Positions 49,953 to 60,800 of a stretch of DNA of 64,000 nucleotides are shown here, in pieces. Origin of the DNA: CANLBN01 sp050298695 (lineage in GTDB: Bacteria > Pseudomonadota > Gammaproteobacteria > Pseudomonadales > Cellvibrionaceae). A program made the position numbers and the translations under genes. The notes beneath the pieces are model-generated. The model had not been told where the DNA came from, did no database searches, and was given only the letters and a program-made list of their open reading frames with translations. How positions within the stretch are numbered: the first letter of the stretch is position 1; each line of letters starts with the position of its first letter. The stretch lies in the NCBI GenBank assembly GCA_050298695.1, contig JBNKUQ010000002.1:1-64000 (forward strand). Reading direction: 5' to 3'.

Positions 49953-52760
49953 ATGACAGACTATAAAGCAACTCTAAATTTACCGAATACGTCCTTTCCT
50001 ATGAAGGCCAACTTGGCCCAACGCGAACCACAAATTTTAAAAAAGTGGCAGCAAAATAAGGTATATGAAAGTATTCGCGCTGCTCGCACGGGTCGTGAAC
50101 AATTTATTCTGCACGATGGTCCTCCATACGCCAATGGCAATATTCATATTGGCCATGCGGTGAATAAAATATTGAAAGACATCATTGTTAAGTCAAAAAC
50201 ACTCAGTGGTATGGATGCGCCTTACGTTCCTGGCTGGGACTGCCACGGCTTGCCTATTGAGCATCAAGTGGAAAAAAAGGTGGGTAAGGCAGGTCAAAAA
50301 GTGGATGTAAAAACGTTTCGCCAAAAATGTCGGGATTACGCAGCGAAGCAAGTGGATGGTCAAAAGGCAGATTTTGTTCGCTTGGGTGTTTTAGGTGAAT
50401 GGGATAAGCCCTACTTGACGATGGATTTTAAAACGGAGGCCAATACTGTTCGTGCCTTGGGAAGGATTGTCGAAAATGGTTACTTGATTCGCGGTTATAA
50501 GCCGGTTTACTGGAGTGTTGTTGGCGGTTCTGCATTGGCTGAAGCTGAAGTTGAATACCAGGATAAGACGTCATTTTCAATTTATGTTCGCTACAGTGTT
50601 GTTAACATGGATGATGCAACTAAGCGCATCCCTGAGTTGACTGGGGAAGGTTCTTTATCTGTTGTCATCTGGACCACAACGCCTTGGACTTTGCCAGCCA
50701 GTTCAGCCGTGAGTGTTAATGAGGCCTTGGATTATGTGGTTGTACAAGCGGGCAGTGAGCGTTTGTTGGTTGCTGAGGCTTTACTCGATTCTGTGATGAA
50801 AGCAGGCAGTATTGAAAATTACTCGGTTTTGGCGACGGTCAAGGGTGAGGCATTGGAAAAATTGTTACTGCAGCACCCTTTTTACGAGAGGCAAGTGCCC
50901 ATTATTTTGGGAGAACATGTCACCACTGATGCCGGTACCGGTTGTGTCCACACTGCGCCCGATCACGGTATGGAGGATTTCTTGGTTGGCAAACGCTATG
51001 GCATCGAAACAGTGAATTATGTGAATGGTGATGGCACCTATCACGATGGAGTGGAATTATTTGCTGGTGACCATGTTTACAAAGTCGATGAAAAAGTTAT
51101 CAGCTTGCTAGAAGAACGTGGAAAATTATTTTACCAAACAAAGTTTGTGCATAGTTATCCCCATTGTTGGCGTACCAAAACTCCTCTTATCTATCGAGCA
51201 ACGCCCCAATGGTTTATTACTTTAGACCACAACGATTTGAAACAAGGGATTAAAACTGCCATCGATGACGTTGAGTGGATTCCTCATTGGGGGCAGGCGC
51301 GTATTGAAGGAATGGTTTCTAACAGCCCGGATTGGTGTGTCTCTCGTCAACGAACCTGGGGTGTGCCTATTACCTTGTTTGTGCATAAGCAAACTCAGGA
51401 GTTGCATCCTAGAACGGCTGAAATTTTTGAAACGGTTGCACAAAAAATAGAGCAAAATGGTATTGATGCCTGGTTCGAGTTAAGTGCTGAAGATCTCTTG
51501 GGTGATGAAGCGGGTGACTATGAAAAAGTCAGCGATACCTTAGATGTTTGGTTTGATTCTGGGGTGACTCATTATTCTGTGTTACGTGAGCGTGATAATT
51601 TACGTTTCCCGGCTGACCTGTATTTAGAAGGTTCTGACCAGCATCGTGGTTGGTTTCAGTCTTCATTAAAAACATCAATGACGATTAATAATGTCCCTCC
51701 CTACAAGCAAGTATTAACTCATGGTTTTACTGTGGACTCTGAGGGACGAAAGATGTCTAAGTCTCTCGGTAATGTGATTCCGCCGCAAAAGATAATGAAT
51801 GATCTTGGTGCCGATGTGTTGAGACTGTGGGTTGCTGCAACGGACTTTAGTGCGGAGATGAATGTTTCCGATGAAATTTTAAAGCGCACGGCGGATTCCT
51901 ATCGACGACTGCGTAATACCGCTCGCTTCTTATTGGCTAATTTGGAAGGTTTCAATCCAGAAACGGATCTTCTTCCTTTCGAGCAATTAATTGCGCTGGA
52001 CCAATGGGCGGTCAAGCGTGCTAGCGATATACAAAAAGAATTAATCGCTGCCTACGATGGTTATCAGTTACACATCATTTATCAAAAGCTACAGCAATTT
52101 TGTATTGTTGATATGGGTGGTTTCTATTTGGATATTATTAAGGACCGCCAATATACCACCAAGGCTGATAGCGTAGCTCGACGATCTGCACAGACGGCTC
52201 TTTACCATATTGCCGAGGCCTTTACTCGATGGATTTCGCCGATACTGAGTTATACCGCTGATGAACTATGGGAGGCATTGCCGCCATTATCCGATCGTGA
52301 GGCCCATGTTTTTGTTGCCGAATGGTACGAGTTCCCTGCGACAGAAAAAGCCAGTGACATGGATGAGCATTATTGGTCCATGGTTGCCAAAGTAAAAGAT
52401 GCAGTTAATAAAGTGCTTGAAAGCAAGCGAAATGAGGGGCTGATTGGTAAGTCCTTGAGTGCATCGGTGGTCTTGTATTGCGATGCTGAATTGGCCCAAC
52501 AGTTAATGCGCTTGAAAGATGAGTTACGTTTTGTGTTGATTACCTCTTCCGCGATTGTTTCCGGTGCGTCAGCGAGTGATACGGCAGAAGCGACGAGTGT
52601 AGAAGGTTTGTTTGTTGAGGTAATGGCGAATCCCGACCCTAAGTGTGCGCGCTGTTGGCATCAGCGGCCGGATGTTGGCTCTTTTGAACAACATCCTGAA
52701 TTATGTGGCCGTTGTGTTGATAATGTTGACGGTGATGGTGAGCCCCGGAATTTTGCGTAA
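49953..52760 (+). CDS. ileS: Isoleucyl-tRNA synthetase
   Basis: Class I aminoacyl-tRNA synthetase of 935 residues. Visible are HDGPPYANGNIHIGHAVNK (HIGH), the CP1 editing domain (VVIWTTTPWTLPASSAVSV; GTGCVHTAPDHGMEDF), the KMSKSLGNVIPP motif and the C-terminal zinc-binding pair CARCWHQ...CGRC. The type is the usual gammaproteobacterial IleS1. It lies between ribF and lspA in the standard order. Confidence 0.98.
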   Translation: MTDYKATLNLPNTSFPMKANLAQREPQILKKWQQNKVYESIRAARTGREQFILHDGPPYANGNIHIGHAVNKILKDIIVKSKTLSGMDAPYVPGWDCHGLPIEHQVEKKVGKAGQKVDVKTFRQKCRDYAAKQVDGQKADFVRLGVLGEWDKPYLTMDFKTEANTVRALGRIVENGYLIRGYKPVYWSVVGGSALAEAEVEYQDKTSFSIYVRYSVVNMDDATKRIPELTGEGSLSVVIWTTTPWTLPASSAVSVNEALDYVVVQAGSERLLVAEALLDSVMKAGSIENYSVLATVKGEALEKLLLQHPFYERQVPIILGEHVTTDAGTGCVHTAPDHGMEDFLVGKRYGIETVNYVNGDGTYHDGVELFAGDHVYKVDEKVISLLEERGKLFYQTKFVHSYPHCWRTKTPLIYRATPQWFITLDHNDLKQGIKTAIDDVEWIPHWGQARIEGMVSNSPDWCVSRQRTWGVPITLFVHKQTQELHPRTAEIFETVAQKIEQNGIDAWFELSAEDLLGDEAGDYEKVSDTLDVWFDSGVTHYSVLRERDNLRFPADLYLEGSDQHRGWFQSSLKTSMTINNVPPYKQVLTHGFTVDSEGRKMSKSLGNVIPPQKIMNDLGADVLRLWVAATDFSAEMNVSDEILKRTADSYRRLRNTARFLLANLEGFNPETDLLPFEQLIALDQWAVKRASDIQKELIAAYDGYQLHIIYQKLQQFCIVDMGGFYLDIIKDRQYTTKADSVARRSAQTALYHIAEAFTRWISPILSYTADELWEALPPLSDREAHVFVAEWYEFPATEKASDMDEHYWSMVAKVKDAVNKVLESKRNEGLIGKSLSASVVLYCDAELAQQLMRLKDELRFVLITSSAIVSGASASDTAEATSVEGLFVEVMANPDPKCARCWHQRPDVGSFEQHPELCGRCVDNVDGDGEPRNFA

Positions 52761-52792
52761 TCATTCTAAATAAATCGGGGACTAGAAATATT

Positions 52793-53341
52793 GTGTTAAA
52801 ACCTTTGTTTAAGCAAAAGAAAGCTTGGTTGGCGTTGGTGGTGTTGGTTTTTGTTATTGACCAAGTCACTAAATCTTGGGCTACGAGTATGCTGGCTCTT
52901 GGGCAGCCTCAACCATTTCTTCCTTTTTTTAATTTTACTTTGTTACATAATTATGGCGCTGCTTTTAGTTTCCTGAGTGATGCGGGTGGCTGGCAATGGT
53001 GGTTTTTTACTAGTGTTGCTTTGGCGGTGAGCGTCTTTTTAGTTGTTTGGATAGCAAAAATCGAGCGCACTAAAAAAATAGAGTTGGCGGGTTTGTCCTT
53101 TATTTTGGGGGGGGCAATCGGTAACTTGTGCGATCGCGTTTTGTTGGGATATGTCGTTGACTTTGTTGACTGGTTCTATCCTGCATCAACATCTTGTTTG
53201 CCATTTTTTTACGCTCGTTCAGACTTGCAAAGCTGTCATTGGCCCGCATTTAATGTCGCGGACTCAGCGATACTCTTAGGTCTATTGTTACTTATTATTG
53301 ATATGTTTTTTAATCAAAAAAATACCAGGAAGGATGTATGA
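52793..53341 (+). CDS. lspA: Lipoprotein signal peptidase LspA
   Basis: Cleaves the signal peptide of prolipoproteins after lipid modification. The 182-residue four-TM protein has the catalytic Asp pair in GNLCDRVLLGYVVDFVDW and FNVADSAILLG, plus NYGAAFSFL near the first periplasmic loop. A loop of about 16 extra residues with two Cys (PASTSCLPFFYARSDLQSC) sits just before the second catalytic motif, compared with E. coli. It starts at GTG, and its stop overlaps the fkpB ATG as ATGA. Confidence 0.96.
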   Translation: MLKPLFKQKKAWLALVVLVFVIDQVTKSWATSMLALGQPQPFLPFFNFTLLHNYGAAFSFLSDAGGWQWWFFTSVALAVSVFLVVWIAKIERTKKIELAGLSFILGGAIGNLCDRVLLGYVVDFVDWFYPASTSCLPFFYARSDLQSCHWPAFNVADSAILLGLLLLIIDMFFNQKNTRKDV

Positions 53342-53787
53342 CATCGTTATCTATAGGAGAGGGCACACAAGTGACCTTACACTTTGCTCTCAAGTTAAAT
53401 AATGGCGAAGTGGTTGATTCTACGTTTGAAAAAGAACCCGCGCAGTTTGTGTTTGGTGATGGTAATTTTTTGGCGGGTTTTGAGCGAGCTTTAGAAGGGC
53501 TTACAGAAGGCGCTAAAGAAATTTTTACTATTAAACCCGAGTCGGGTTTTGGTCAGGCTAATCCAAATAATATTCAACAATTTTCTCGCGATCAGTTTAG
53601 CGATGATATTCTATTAGAAGAGGGGCTAATGCTGTCCTTTGCCGACGCGCAAAATTCAGAGTTGCCCGGTGTGGTCAAAGCCTTCAACGATGAGACGGTA
53701 ACCATTGATTTTAATCATCCTTTGGCGGGTAAAGAAATTCAGTTTGAAGTTGAAATTCTTGCGGTTGCGCCGGTGACTAAGCATTAA
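53338..53787 (+). CDS. fkpB: FKBP-type peptidyl-prolyl isomerase FkpB (SlpA)
   Basis: A SlyD/SlpA-type prolyl isomerase and chaperone, 149 residues. The FKBP part (VTLHFALKLNNGEVVDSTFEKEPAQFVFGDGNFLAGFERALEGL) is interrupted by the insert-in-flap domain (PESGFGQANPNNIQQFSRDQF...), then VVKAFNDETVTIDFNHPLAGKEIQFEVEI closes the fold. No His-rich tail, which separates it from SlyD. Translation is coupled to lspA by ATGA. Confidence 0.95.
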   Translation: MTSLSIGEGTQVTLHFALKLNNGEVVDSTFEKEPAQFVFGDGNFLAGFERALEGLTEGAKEIFTIKPESGFGQANPNNIQQFSRDQFSDDILLEEGLMLSFADAQNSELPGVVKAFNDETVTIDFNHPLAGKEIQFEVEILAVAPVTKH

Positions 53788-53838
53788 GTTTCTCGTTGTT
53801 AACAATATTATTTATTGAAAAATATCAGGTGTTTAAGT

Positions 53839-54783
53839 ATGGCAGCACAGATCAAATTGGCTAACCCAAGAGGTTTTTGTGCTGGTGTTGATAGAGCAAT
53901 TGATATTGTAAATCGTGCGCTTGATGTCTATGGTCCACCAATTTATGTGCGTCATGAAGTGGTCCACAATAAATTTGTTGTGGAATCTCTTCGTGAGCGT
54001 GGAGCTATTTTTGTTGATGAGTTAGAAGAAGTACCTGACAATAAAATTGTTATTTTCAGCGCTCACGGTGTATCCAAAGCGGTAAAAAAGAATGCTGAAG
54101 AGCGTGAGCTTCCCGTTTTTGATGCGACTTGTCCGCTAGTGACAAAGGTACATTTGGAAGTGACTAAATACAGCAAAAGTGGAACGGAGTGCATTTTGAT
54201 TGGTCATGAAGGGCACCCTGAAGTTGAAGGCACCATGGGGCAGTATGACAGTCGTTACGGTGGGGCTATTTATCTTGTCGAGGATGAACAGGATGTAGAA
54301 GCGCTTGAGGTTAAGCACCCTGAGTCGCTCTATTACGTCACGCAAACGACCTTATCTATGGATGACACAGCAAAAGTCATTGCTGCTCTTCGGAAGAAAT
54401 TTCCAGAAATTCAAGGCCCGCGGACGGATGATATTTGTTATGCCACTCAGAACCGTCAGGATGCGGTAAAACAACTGGCCTTGGAGTGCGATTTGGTGCT
54501 TGTTGTGGGGTCTCCCAATAGCTCTAACTCTAATCGCTTGCGCGAATTGGCAGAGCGTTGCGGTGCAGAGTCTTACTTGGTGGACTCTGCTGAGGATATT
54601 CAATCTGCATGGCTTGTAAACAAAGCGACGATTGGGGTGACAGCGGGTGCCTCTGCACCTGAGATATTGGTTCAAGAGGTGATCTCAGCGCTAGAAACCT
54701 TAGGTGCCTCGGCACCAGAAGAAATGCCTGGAGAGCCTGAAAATATTAGCTTTTCCTTGCCGAAAGCCTTGCGTCAGGGATAA
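53839..54783 (+). CDS. ispH: 4-hydroxy-3-methylbut-2-enyl diphosphate reductase IspH
   Basis: The last enzyme of the MEP isoprenoid pathway, a [4Fe-4S] protein. Three cluster Cys are visible in GFCAGVDRAI, DATCPLVTKVH and DDICYATQNRQ; the catalytic Glu lies in IGHEGHPEVEGTMGQ. 314 residues from ATG 53839, preceded by AGGTG; the earlier TTG at 53815 is ignored. It ends about 170 bp before the second pilin operon, as in Pseudomonas. Confidence 0.97.
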   Translation: MAAQIKLANPRGFCAGVDRAIDIVNRALDVYGPPIYVRHEVVHNKFVVESLRERGAIFVDELEEVPDNKIVIFSAHGVSKAVKKNAEERELPVFDATCPLVTKVHLEVTKYSKSGTECILIGHEGHPEVEGTMGQYDSRYGGAIYLVEDEQDVEALEVKHPESLYYVTQTTLSMDDTAKVIAALRKKFPEIQGPRTDDICYATQNRQDAVKQLALECDLVLVVGSPNSSNSNRLRELAERCGAESYLVDSAEDIQSAWLVNKATIGVTAGASAPEILVQEVISALETLGASAPEEMPGEPENISFSLPKALRQG

Positions 54784-54954
54784 TCTTTCTGTTTTGAGTT
54801 TGCGGATCAACCATAGTTTTTTTTTGTATCAATAATTAAATATCCATATCTTTTTCGTCTAACCATTAAAAACTACCGTTTGTCGGCGAATACTGTCCAT
54901 TGAGCTAGTGCAGAGTATAGTTTCGTCCATATGAAAGCAAAAGGACTGATGGGT

Positions 54955-55455
54955 ATGAAAAGAAACGGTTTTACTCTCATTGAACTACTCGTAACAATTA
55001 CTTTACTAGGTATATTGTTGGGTGTAGGTATACCCAGTTTGCAAACCTTAATGGCGAATATGACCATTCGCTCCAATACCGAAAAATTAATTAACTCTCT
55101 AGCCTATGCCCGTGGCGAGGCCGTTGCACGTGTTAAAAATGTATCCGTACGTTCCGCTAGCGTTACCGAAAGTGGTGGCGCAGTGACATCCGTTGATTGG
55201 AGCGACGGTTGGATGGTATTTGTCGATGAAGCTGGCAATTGCTCTTTTGATGCTGGAGATGAAGTCTTGCGGGTCATCGATATCAGTGCCGATGATGTCA
55301 CAATCACTCCGCCTAGTAATACAACGGCATGTATCAGGTTCAATCGCTTGGGTGAGAATGACAATGCAACAGCGGCTGGTTTCGGTTTGTCTAAAACGGG
55401 CGCAAGTTCCGCAGCAATTACGGTTTCCAATACCGGTTACACATCTAAGGATTAA
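54955..55455 (+). CDS. fimU: Minor pilin FimU (GspH family), second operon
   Basis: First gene of the canonical fimU-pilVWXY1E operon, 166 residues. Leader MKRNG^FTLIELLVTITLLGILLGVGIPSLQTLM, with Phe +1 and Glu +5. The pilin domain is GspH-like: NTEKLINSLAYARGEAVARVKNV, then WSDGWMVFVDEAGNCSFDAGDEVLRV. ATG 54955 is chosen over 54931 because AAAGGA lies about nine bases before it and gives a normal short leader. It forms the priming complex with PilV, PilW and PilX. Confidence 0.92.
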   Translation: MKRNGFTLIELLVTITLLGILLGVGIPSLQTLMANMTIRSNTEKLINSLAYARGEAVARVKNVSVRSASVTESGGAVTSVDWSDGWMVFVDEAGNCSFDAGDEVLRVIDISADDVTITPPSNTTACIRFNRLGENDNATAAGFGLSKTGASSAAITVSNTGYTSKD

Positions 55456-55467
55456 TGGGTAAATACT

Positions 55468-55986
55468 ATGATTTTCTCTAAATCGAATCAGTTGGGTTCT
55501 AGTCTTGTCGAAACCATGGTGTCCTTACTGCTTATGGGGGTGGGTTTACTGGGTGTTTTAACGCTACAAGCTAAGGGTTTAAATAGTAATCAGCGGGCGG
55601 TATTTGTGACAGAAGCACAAATCATTGCCCAAGATATGGCTGACCGAATTATGGCTTTTGGGAGTACAGATTCTAATGCTATCAGTAATGCGGTTGCTAG
55701 TAGTGGTTTCTATAATGGCATCAGTATTGCCAAAGGTAATGAACTAGTGGAATCAAGCTGCTCGGTTGCTTCTCCCTGTAATTCTAATGCCGATATCAGA
55801 GCTTACGATGCCAATGAGTGGTTGCGCCTCATGAGAAACTCTTCTCTACCTCGAGCAAGAGCTACGGTTAGTTGGGCAAGTCAGGTATACAGTATCAGGG
55901 TGATGTGGGATCAAGAGCGTATAGGAGAAGGTGAGGTAGAGTGTGGTACCGACAATTGCTTCACTATGGAGGTTAGACTTCCATGA
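55468..55986 (+). CDS. pilV: Minor pilin PilV, second operon
   Basis: A 172-residue prepilin with the leader MIFSKSNQLG^SSLVETMVSLLLMGVGLLGVLTLQAKGLNSNQRAVFVTEAQIIAQDMADRI. Note Ser rather than Phe at +1, with Glu +5 kept. The C-terminus (RVMWDQERIGEGEVECGTDNCFTMEVRLP) matches PilV. It ends in an ATGA overlap with pilW. Confidence 0.92.
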   Translation: MIFSKSNQLGSSLVETMVSLLLMGVGLLGVLTLQAKGLNSNQRAVFVTEAQIIAQDMADRIMAFGSTDSNAISNAVASSGFYNGISIAKGNELVESSCSVASPCNSNADIRAYDANEWLRLMRNSSLPRARATVSWASQVYSIRVMWDQERIGEGEVECGTDNCFTMEVRLP

Positions 55987-57125
55987 TCGCATTACCTGTT
56001 AATTGTACCCGTCAGTTAGGGGTAAGTTTGGTCGAGTTATTGGTCTCTATGGTGATTGGCCTGTTCATTATGGCCGGCGTATTACAGTTGTTCAGCACCA
56101 CTACTCAAAACTCTGTAGCGGTAACAGGTCTTTCCCGTATTCAAGAAAATACTCGTTATGCTTTTTCACGGATAGCGGAAGATATTGCACAGTCGGGTAA
56201 TTTAGGTTGTATGTCCGCTTCTATTGCTACCAATTATTCATCCAGAGAACCGATTACTAATATGCTTTCTGGCGTCACAGATGCCAATGCTTACGATTTT
56301 TTATCTACTATATGGGGTAAGGATGGGGCGAGCTCTGGAAGTGTCAATACCGAAGATGAAGATGAAGATGGTGTTGCTCCAGGTACAGACCGATTTCGTA
56401 TCCGCTATGTTAATCATGTGGTTAGATTCGATGTAATTGATATGAGTGATACTAGCGTAACGGTTAGCTATAATGCATCCGATAGTGCTGAGACAGCCAC
56501 ACTGCCACAGAGTGGGCAAATTGTAGCGGTAACTAATTGTTCGCAGGGTGCGGTTTTCACGGCAACAGGTATTGATATAGGTACGACGACAAACGACGAG
56601 GGAGATATTACTTATACAAACGAGGCAGTTATTACTCATACAACTGAGACGGAAAATATTGCCGTTCCAAATTCAACGTCTGAAAAAAATATCAATACGT
56701 TTATTCCCAACACTAGTGCATCGGCGGCAAATGTTATTTCGCCTTTCTATTTGTACGCGGGTTCAACGGGTTCTTACGAGTACACAGTAGGCACTGCGGT
56801 AGGTGCGGCAGCCGCCTGCAACAGTGCTACTGCACCACAAAATTGTGCCTTGTTTCGTAGTGACTCTGGAACACCACCAGAAGAAATCGTCAAAGGTGTT
56901 CACGATATTCAAGTCGAATATGGTTGGGTTGACTCGGCTGGTAACTTACGCTTTGCGGCAGCCCCAGATTCTGCTCAGTGGCCGTTTATCGACAGAATGA
57001 AAGTTACGATGGCTTTTAATTCAATGGATAATGTGATCACTAATGGCAATGCCATTGATCAATCGACAGATGGTCTTCTTAAAAAGTCTTACACGCGAAC
57101 CTTTAATTTATACAACCAACTTTAA
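55983..57125 (+). CDS. pilW: Minor pilin PilW, second operon
   Basis: PilW of 380 residues. Leader through LG^VSLVELLVSMVIGLFIMAGVLQLFSTTTQNS; then the PilW segment LSRIQENTRYAFSRIAEDIAQSGNLGC and EEIVKGVHDIQVEYGWVDSAGNLRF. The ATG overlaps the pilV TGA. Compared with the first-operon PilW it shares architecture but little sequence outside these motifs. Confidence 0.92.
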   Translation: MIALPVNCTRQLGVSLVELLVSMVIGLFIMAGVLQLFSTTTQNSVAVTGLSRIQENTRYAFSRIAEDIAQSGNLGCMSASIATNYSSREPITNMLSGVTDANAYDFLSTIWGKDGASSGSVNTEDEDEDGVAPGTDRFRIRYVNHVVRFDVIDMSDTSVTVSYNASDSAETATLPQSGQIVAVTNCSQGAVFTATGIDIGTTTNDEGDITYTNEAVITHTTETENIAVPNSTSEKNINTFIPNTSASAANVISPFYLYAGSTGSYEYTVGTAVGAAAACNSATAPQNCALFRSDSGTPPEEIVKGVHDIQVEYGWVDSAGNLRFAAAPDSAQWPFIDRMKVTMAFNSMDNVITNGNAIDQSTDGLLKKSYTRTFNLYNQL

Positions 57126-57142
57126 TTATATTAGGCCAGCTT

Positions 57143-57781
57143 ATGAATATACCAAGAGGGTCAGTATCAACTCCTATCAATCAGGTACAACAACGAGGAG
57201 TTGTTCTAGTCATATCGTTAGTGATGCTTTTGGTGATGACCATTGTTGGTGTCACCATGATAACGGGTGCAACTTTACAAGAACGCATGGCGGGTAATAA
57301 TCGTCAACTTGCTATTGCAAGACTAAATGCCGAGTCTGCATTACGCGAAGCCGAAGAAGAGCTTGACGATTTAAATATAGCTACAAGTGCTGATCCTGTG
57401 GCGACGATACTATCGCAATTCTCTACTGAAGATGATGCTTACGCCGTTGCAGTTTATGCCAATGGCTTCACCTATGACCCGCTCAGTTTTACAGTATCCG
57501 ATGCTAGTGAATGGGCGTCAGCTTCTGCAGAAGGCTCCGTTTTAACAGAAGCAGCTACCGCTTTGGAGGGGACTGGAGCAAATGCCCCTCGCTATGTGAT
57601 CGAATACATTGGGCGGATGGCTATTAATGACCCCAGTCCTGATATCGATATCAGTGTAGAGAAAAAAGATCTTGTTAGTACCATTCCCCATGCTTTTCGT
57701 ATTACAGCGATTGGTTATGGAAGAGATAATAAAATCAATGCAATTTTGCAAAGTATTTATTCTACCGCTGACAATCTTTAA
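57143..57781 (+). CDS. pilX: Minor pilin PilX, second operon
   Basis: A 212-residue PilX. The N-terminus QQRGVVLVISLVMLLVMTIVGVTMITGATLQERMAGNNRQLAIARLNAESALREAEEEL is the standard PilX_N domain, in which the cleaved Gly is followed by a variant motif lacking Glu +5. It lies 17 bp after pilW and 24 bp before pilY1. Confidence 0.92.
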   Translation: MNIPRGSVSTPINQVQQRGVVLVISLVMLLVMTIVGVTMITGATLQERMAGNNRQLAIARLNAESALREAEEELDDLNIATSADPVATILSQFSTEDDAYAVAVYANGFTYDPLSFTVSDASEWASASAEGSVLTEAATALEGTGANAPRYVIEYIGRMAINDPSPDIDISVEKKDLVSTIPHAFRITAIGYGRDNKINAILQSIYSTADNL

Positions 57782-57805
57782 GAATAGTGTAGAACGAGGA
57801 CAATT

Positions 57806-60800
57806 ATGAAAGCTAAACAGTTGATACGGTATTTATTGAGTCCGGTAGTTCCGCTTATAAGTATTCATGTCTTTGCTGCGCCAGGGGTATTACAAGATGC
57901 GCCGTTAATAGTTTCTATAGAGCCAGTTCAGCCTAATATTTTATTTATGTTAGATGATTCTGGGAGTATGGCAAGTTTACTTTTGTATTCCAATAGTGCG
58001 GTAGAAGTTGATGGGGTAGATTCCAATGCTCTTCAAAACAACTTGGATTTTACCCCAGACAATTCTGGTGAACGAAAAAGGCTGTGCCCAGCCTACAATG
58101 TGTTGGCATATGACCCAACGCAAATATACTCCCCTTGGCCTGGGGTTGATGAAAATGGAGTTGCTTTTCAACCAGTAACTGATCTGACAAGTGTCAGGCG
58201 TGACCCTTATATTGCCTCAGATACCGTTAACATTTCTAACAATCGTTATGTTTTAGATGATCTGAACGATGGTATTTATGTTGTGGGTGATTGTGATAGC
58301 GATAATGTACGCTCGATTGCTGATGAGACAGATCCAGTAGCTAGGACTAATTATGGGAACTGGTATGTTTATTATCGCTCGCGTCAATTGACGGCAAAAG
58401 CTTCTCTCTCGAATATAATTTATGGAAGCCGCGCTCGTGTTGGTGCAACGGGGCTTTTTAAGAAAAATGGCGATGCTTTAAACCGTACAAAAGGAGGTGT
58501 ATTAATTAAAGATATTGATGACTCTCAAGAAGATGAGACTTTAGCTGCTGTGGCGGCTCAAAATAAGGCTGCACTATTGCAATATATTCACGGCACTATT
58601 GTTTCGGATACTGGAGCAGGTACACCATTGAAGAGAACCTTGTTGCAAGCGGGTAGGTACTTTAATTCGGAAGAAAGCCCCGACCCATATTTCTTTGGTG
58701 TAGGGAAAGAACATGCTGAGTCAGAGAATACTATCAATAGCAATACGCCTATTCTGAATGCTGCCAATAGTGGTGCATGTCAACAAAACTTTGCAGTTTT
58801 GTTTTCTGATGGTTTTATGAATAGAGATTCAAGCCCTGGTTTGGGAAATGTAGACGGTGATAATGGACCTACATTTGCCGATACATATAGTAATACCCTG
58901 GCGGACATCGCTATGTATTACTTTGAAAATGATTTAGTTCCTGATGGTAGTGAGGCAAATCAATTGAATGACTATGTTCGCGCTAGAGACCCGCGCACAG
59001 GGTCTACAATTAATCGCCAACATATGACCACCTATACTATTGCTTTTGGCGTTAATGGTAATTTATCTGGTAATCCAGGAGAGGTTGGTTTTGATGAATG
59101 GCCAGAGCCAGTAGAACAATCTCCTAGCTCAATTGATGATATGCGACATGCTGCTTGGAATGGTAGGGGCCGTTTTTTAAACTCTAGTAACCCACGCAAG
59201 TTAAATGAGGATTTGGACAGTATTTTTGACGATATTTATGGACGCACAGAAGGTACAGCGGCAGCAGCTACTGTTAGCTCTGGCCTTCTTGAAACCACTA
59301 CCCAGTTATTTACAGCAAAGTATGATTCATCTGATTGGAGTGGTGATTTAACCTCTCAATTATTTGACAGCAATGGCTTGCTTGAAGAAGAAAATGAATG
59401 GTCAGCAAAAGGTCGGTTAAATAAAAGGGTAGAAGATGATAATGGTGATACCTCTTATACCAATAGCCGCACTATACTGACTTATAGTGTTGATCTTAAT
59501 GACTTTAATAACTTATCGAATACTGGTGGAGTCGTATTTGATTACGCCAATTTGCATACAAGCCAACAGGCTATATTGACATCTGCGACCTTTGATAGCT
59601 GGACGGAAACAGATGAAAATTTTGCTATTGCGTTAGTCGATTATCTAAAAGGCAGTAAAATTTATGAAACCGGCGTGATTACGGATTATATTCTAGATAA
59701 TGAAGACGCCGATGATTATCCAGATGTTTTTCGTTCGCGTAATGGTAATTACTTGGGAGCGATTGTTAACTCCTCCCCACAATATGTAGGGCCGCCTAAC
59801 GATAAATATCCTGATCAAATTCAAAGTAGTAGTGCACTCTATAACAGTTTCAAAACAAGCCGTGCCAATCGAACACCTTTGGTTTATGTCGGCTCTAATG
59901 ATGGAATGTTACATGCTTTTAATGCTGCGGTTAATGTCAGTAATGAAGGTGATGTATCAGTTTCTAATGACGGAGGGGAGGAAGTTTTTACGTATATACC
60001 AGGTTTGCTAACCGAAAAACTACCTAACCTTGCGAGTCCTAACTACCAGTATCAAGCTTATGTGGACGCAACCCCAACCGTAAGGGATGTTTATATAGGT
60101 ACAGATAGCACTAGTGGTGCAAGTACTTCTGTAGATGCCTGGCGGACTTATTTAGTGGGAGGGTTTCGTAGCGGTGCTAAGGGCATTTATGTATTGGATG
60201 TCACCGATCCAGTAGGTACTTTCGCTTCGAGTATTACCACTGATGCTCAAAAAGCTGCATCAATTGTTAAATTCGAATATACCCATCCAGATTTAGGCTA
60301 CACCTTTAGCCGTCCACAAATTGCTAAGTTAAACGATGGCAAGTGGGTGGCTATTTTTGGTAATGGTTATAATGCGGATGGGGACGGTAGAGCAAAATTA
60401 TTTATTGTTGATCTTGCAACGGGGCAAGCCGTGGATATTCTTGATACGGGTGTGGGTAATAATGCTGGTGGCTCTTGCTTGGACGAGGACGCAAGTGATG
60501 GCGATGCGGCTAGTGATTGTAATGGTCTTTCTTCGCCTACGTTGGTTGATTTGAATGGAGACTTTAAAGTCGATCGTGTTTATGCCGGTGACTTACATGG
60601 CAATATGTGGGCTTTTGACATTGAAAATACTAGCTCAGATGCTTGGACAAGTAATAAATTGTTTACCGCTAATCGAAGTGGAGATGGAGAGTGTACTAGT
60701 ACCACTTGCCGTCAACCTATTACGGTAAAACCTGAGGTGACTTTACACCCCTCTCGTCGTTCATCGAGTACTAAGCCTAATATTTTAGTCTTTTTTGGTA

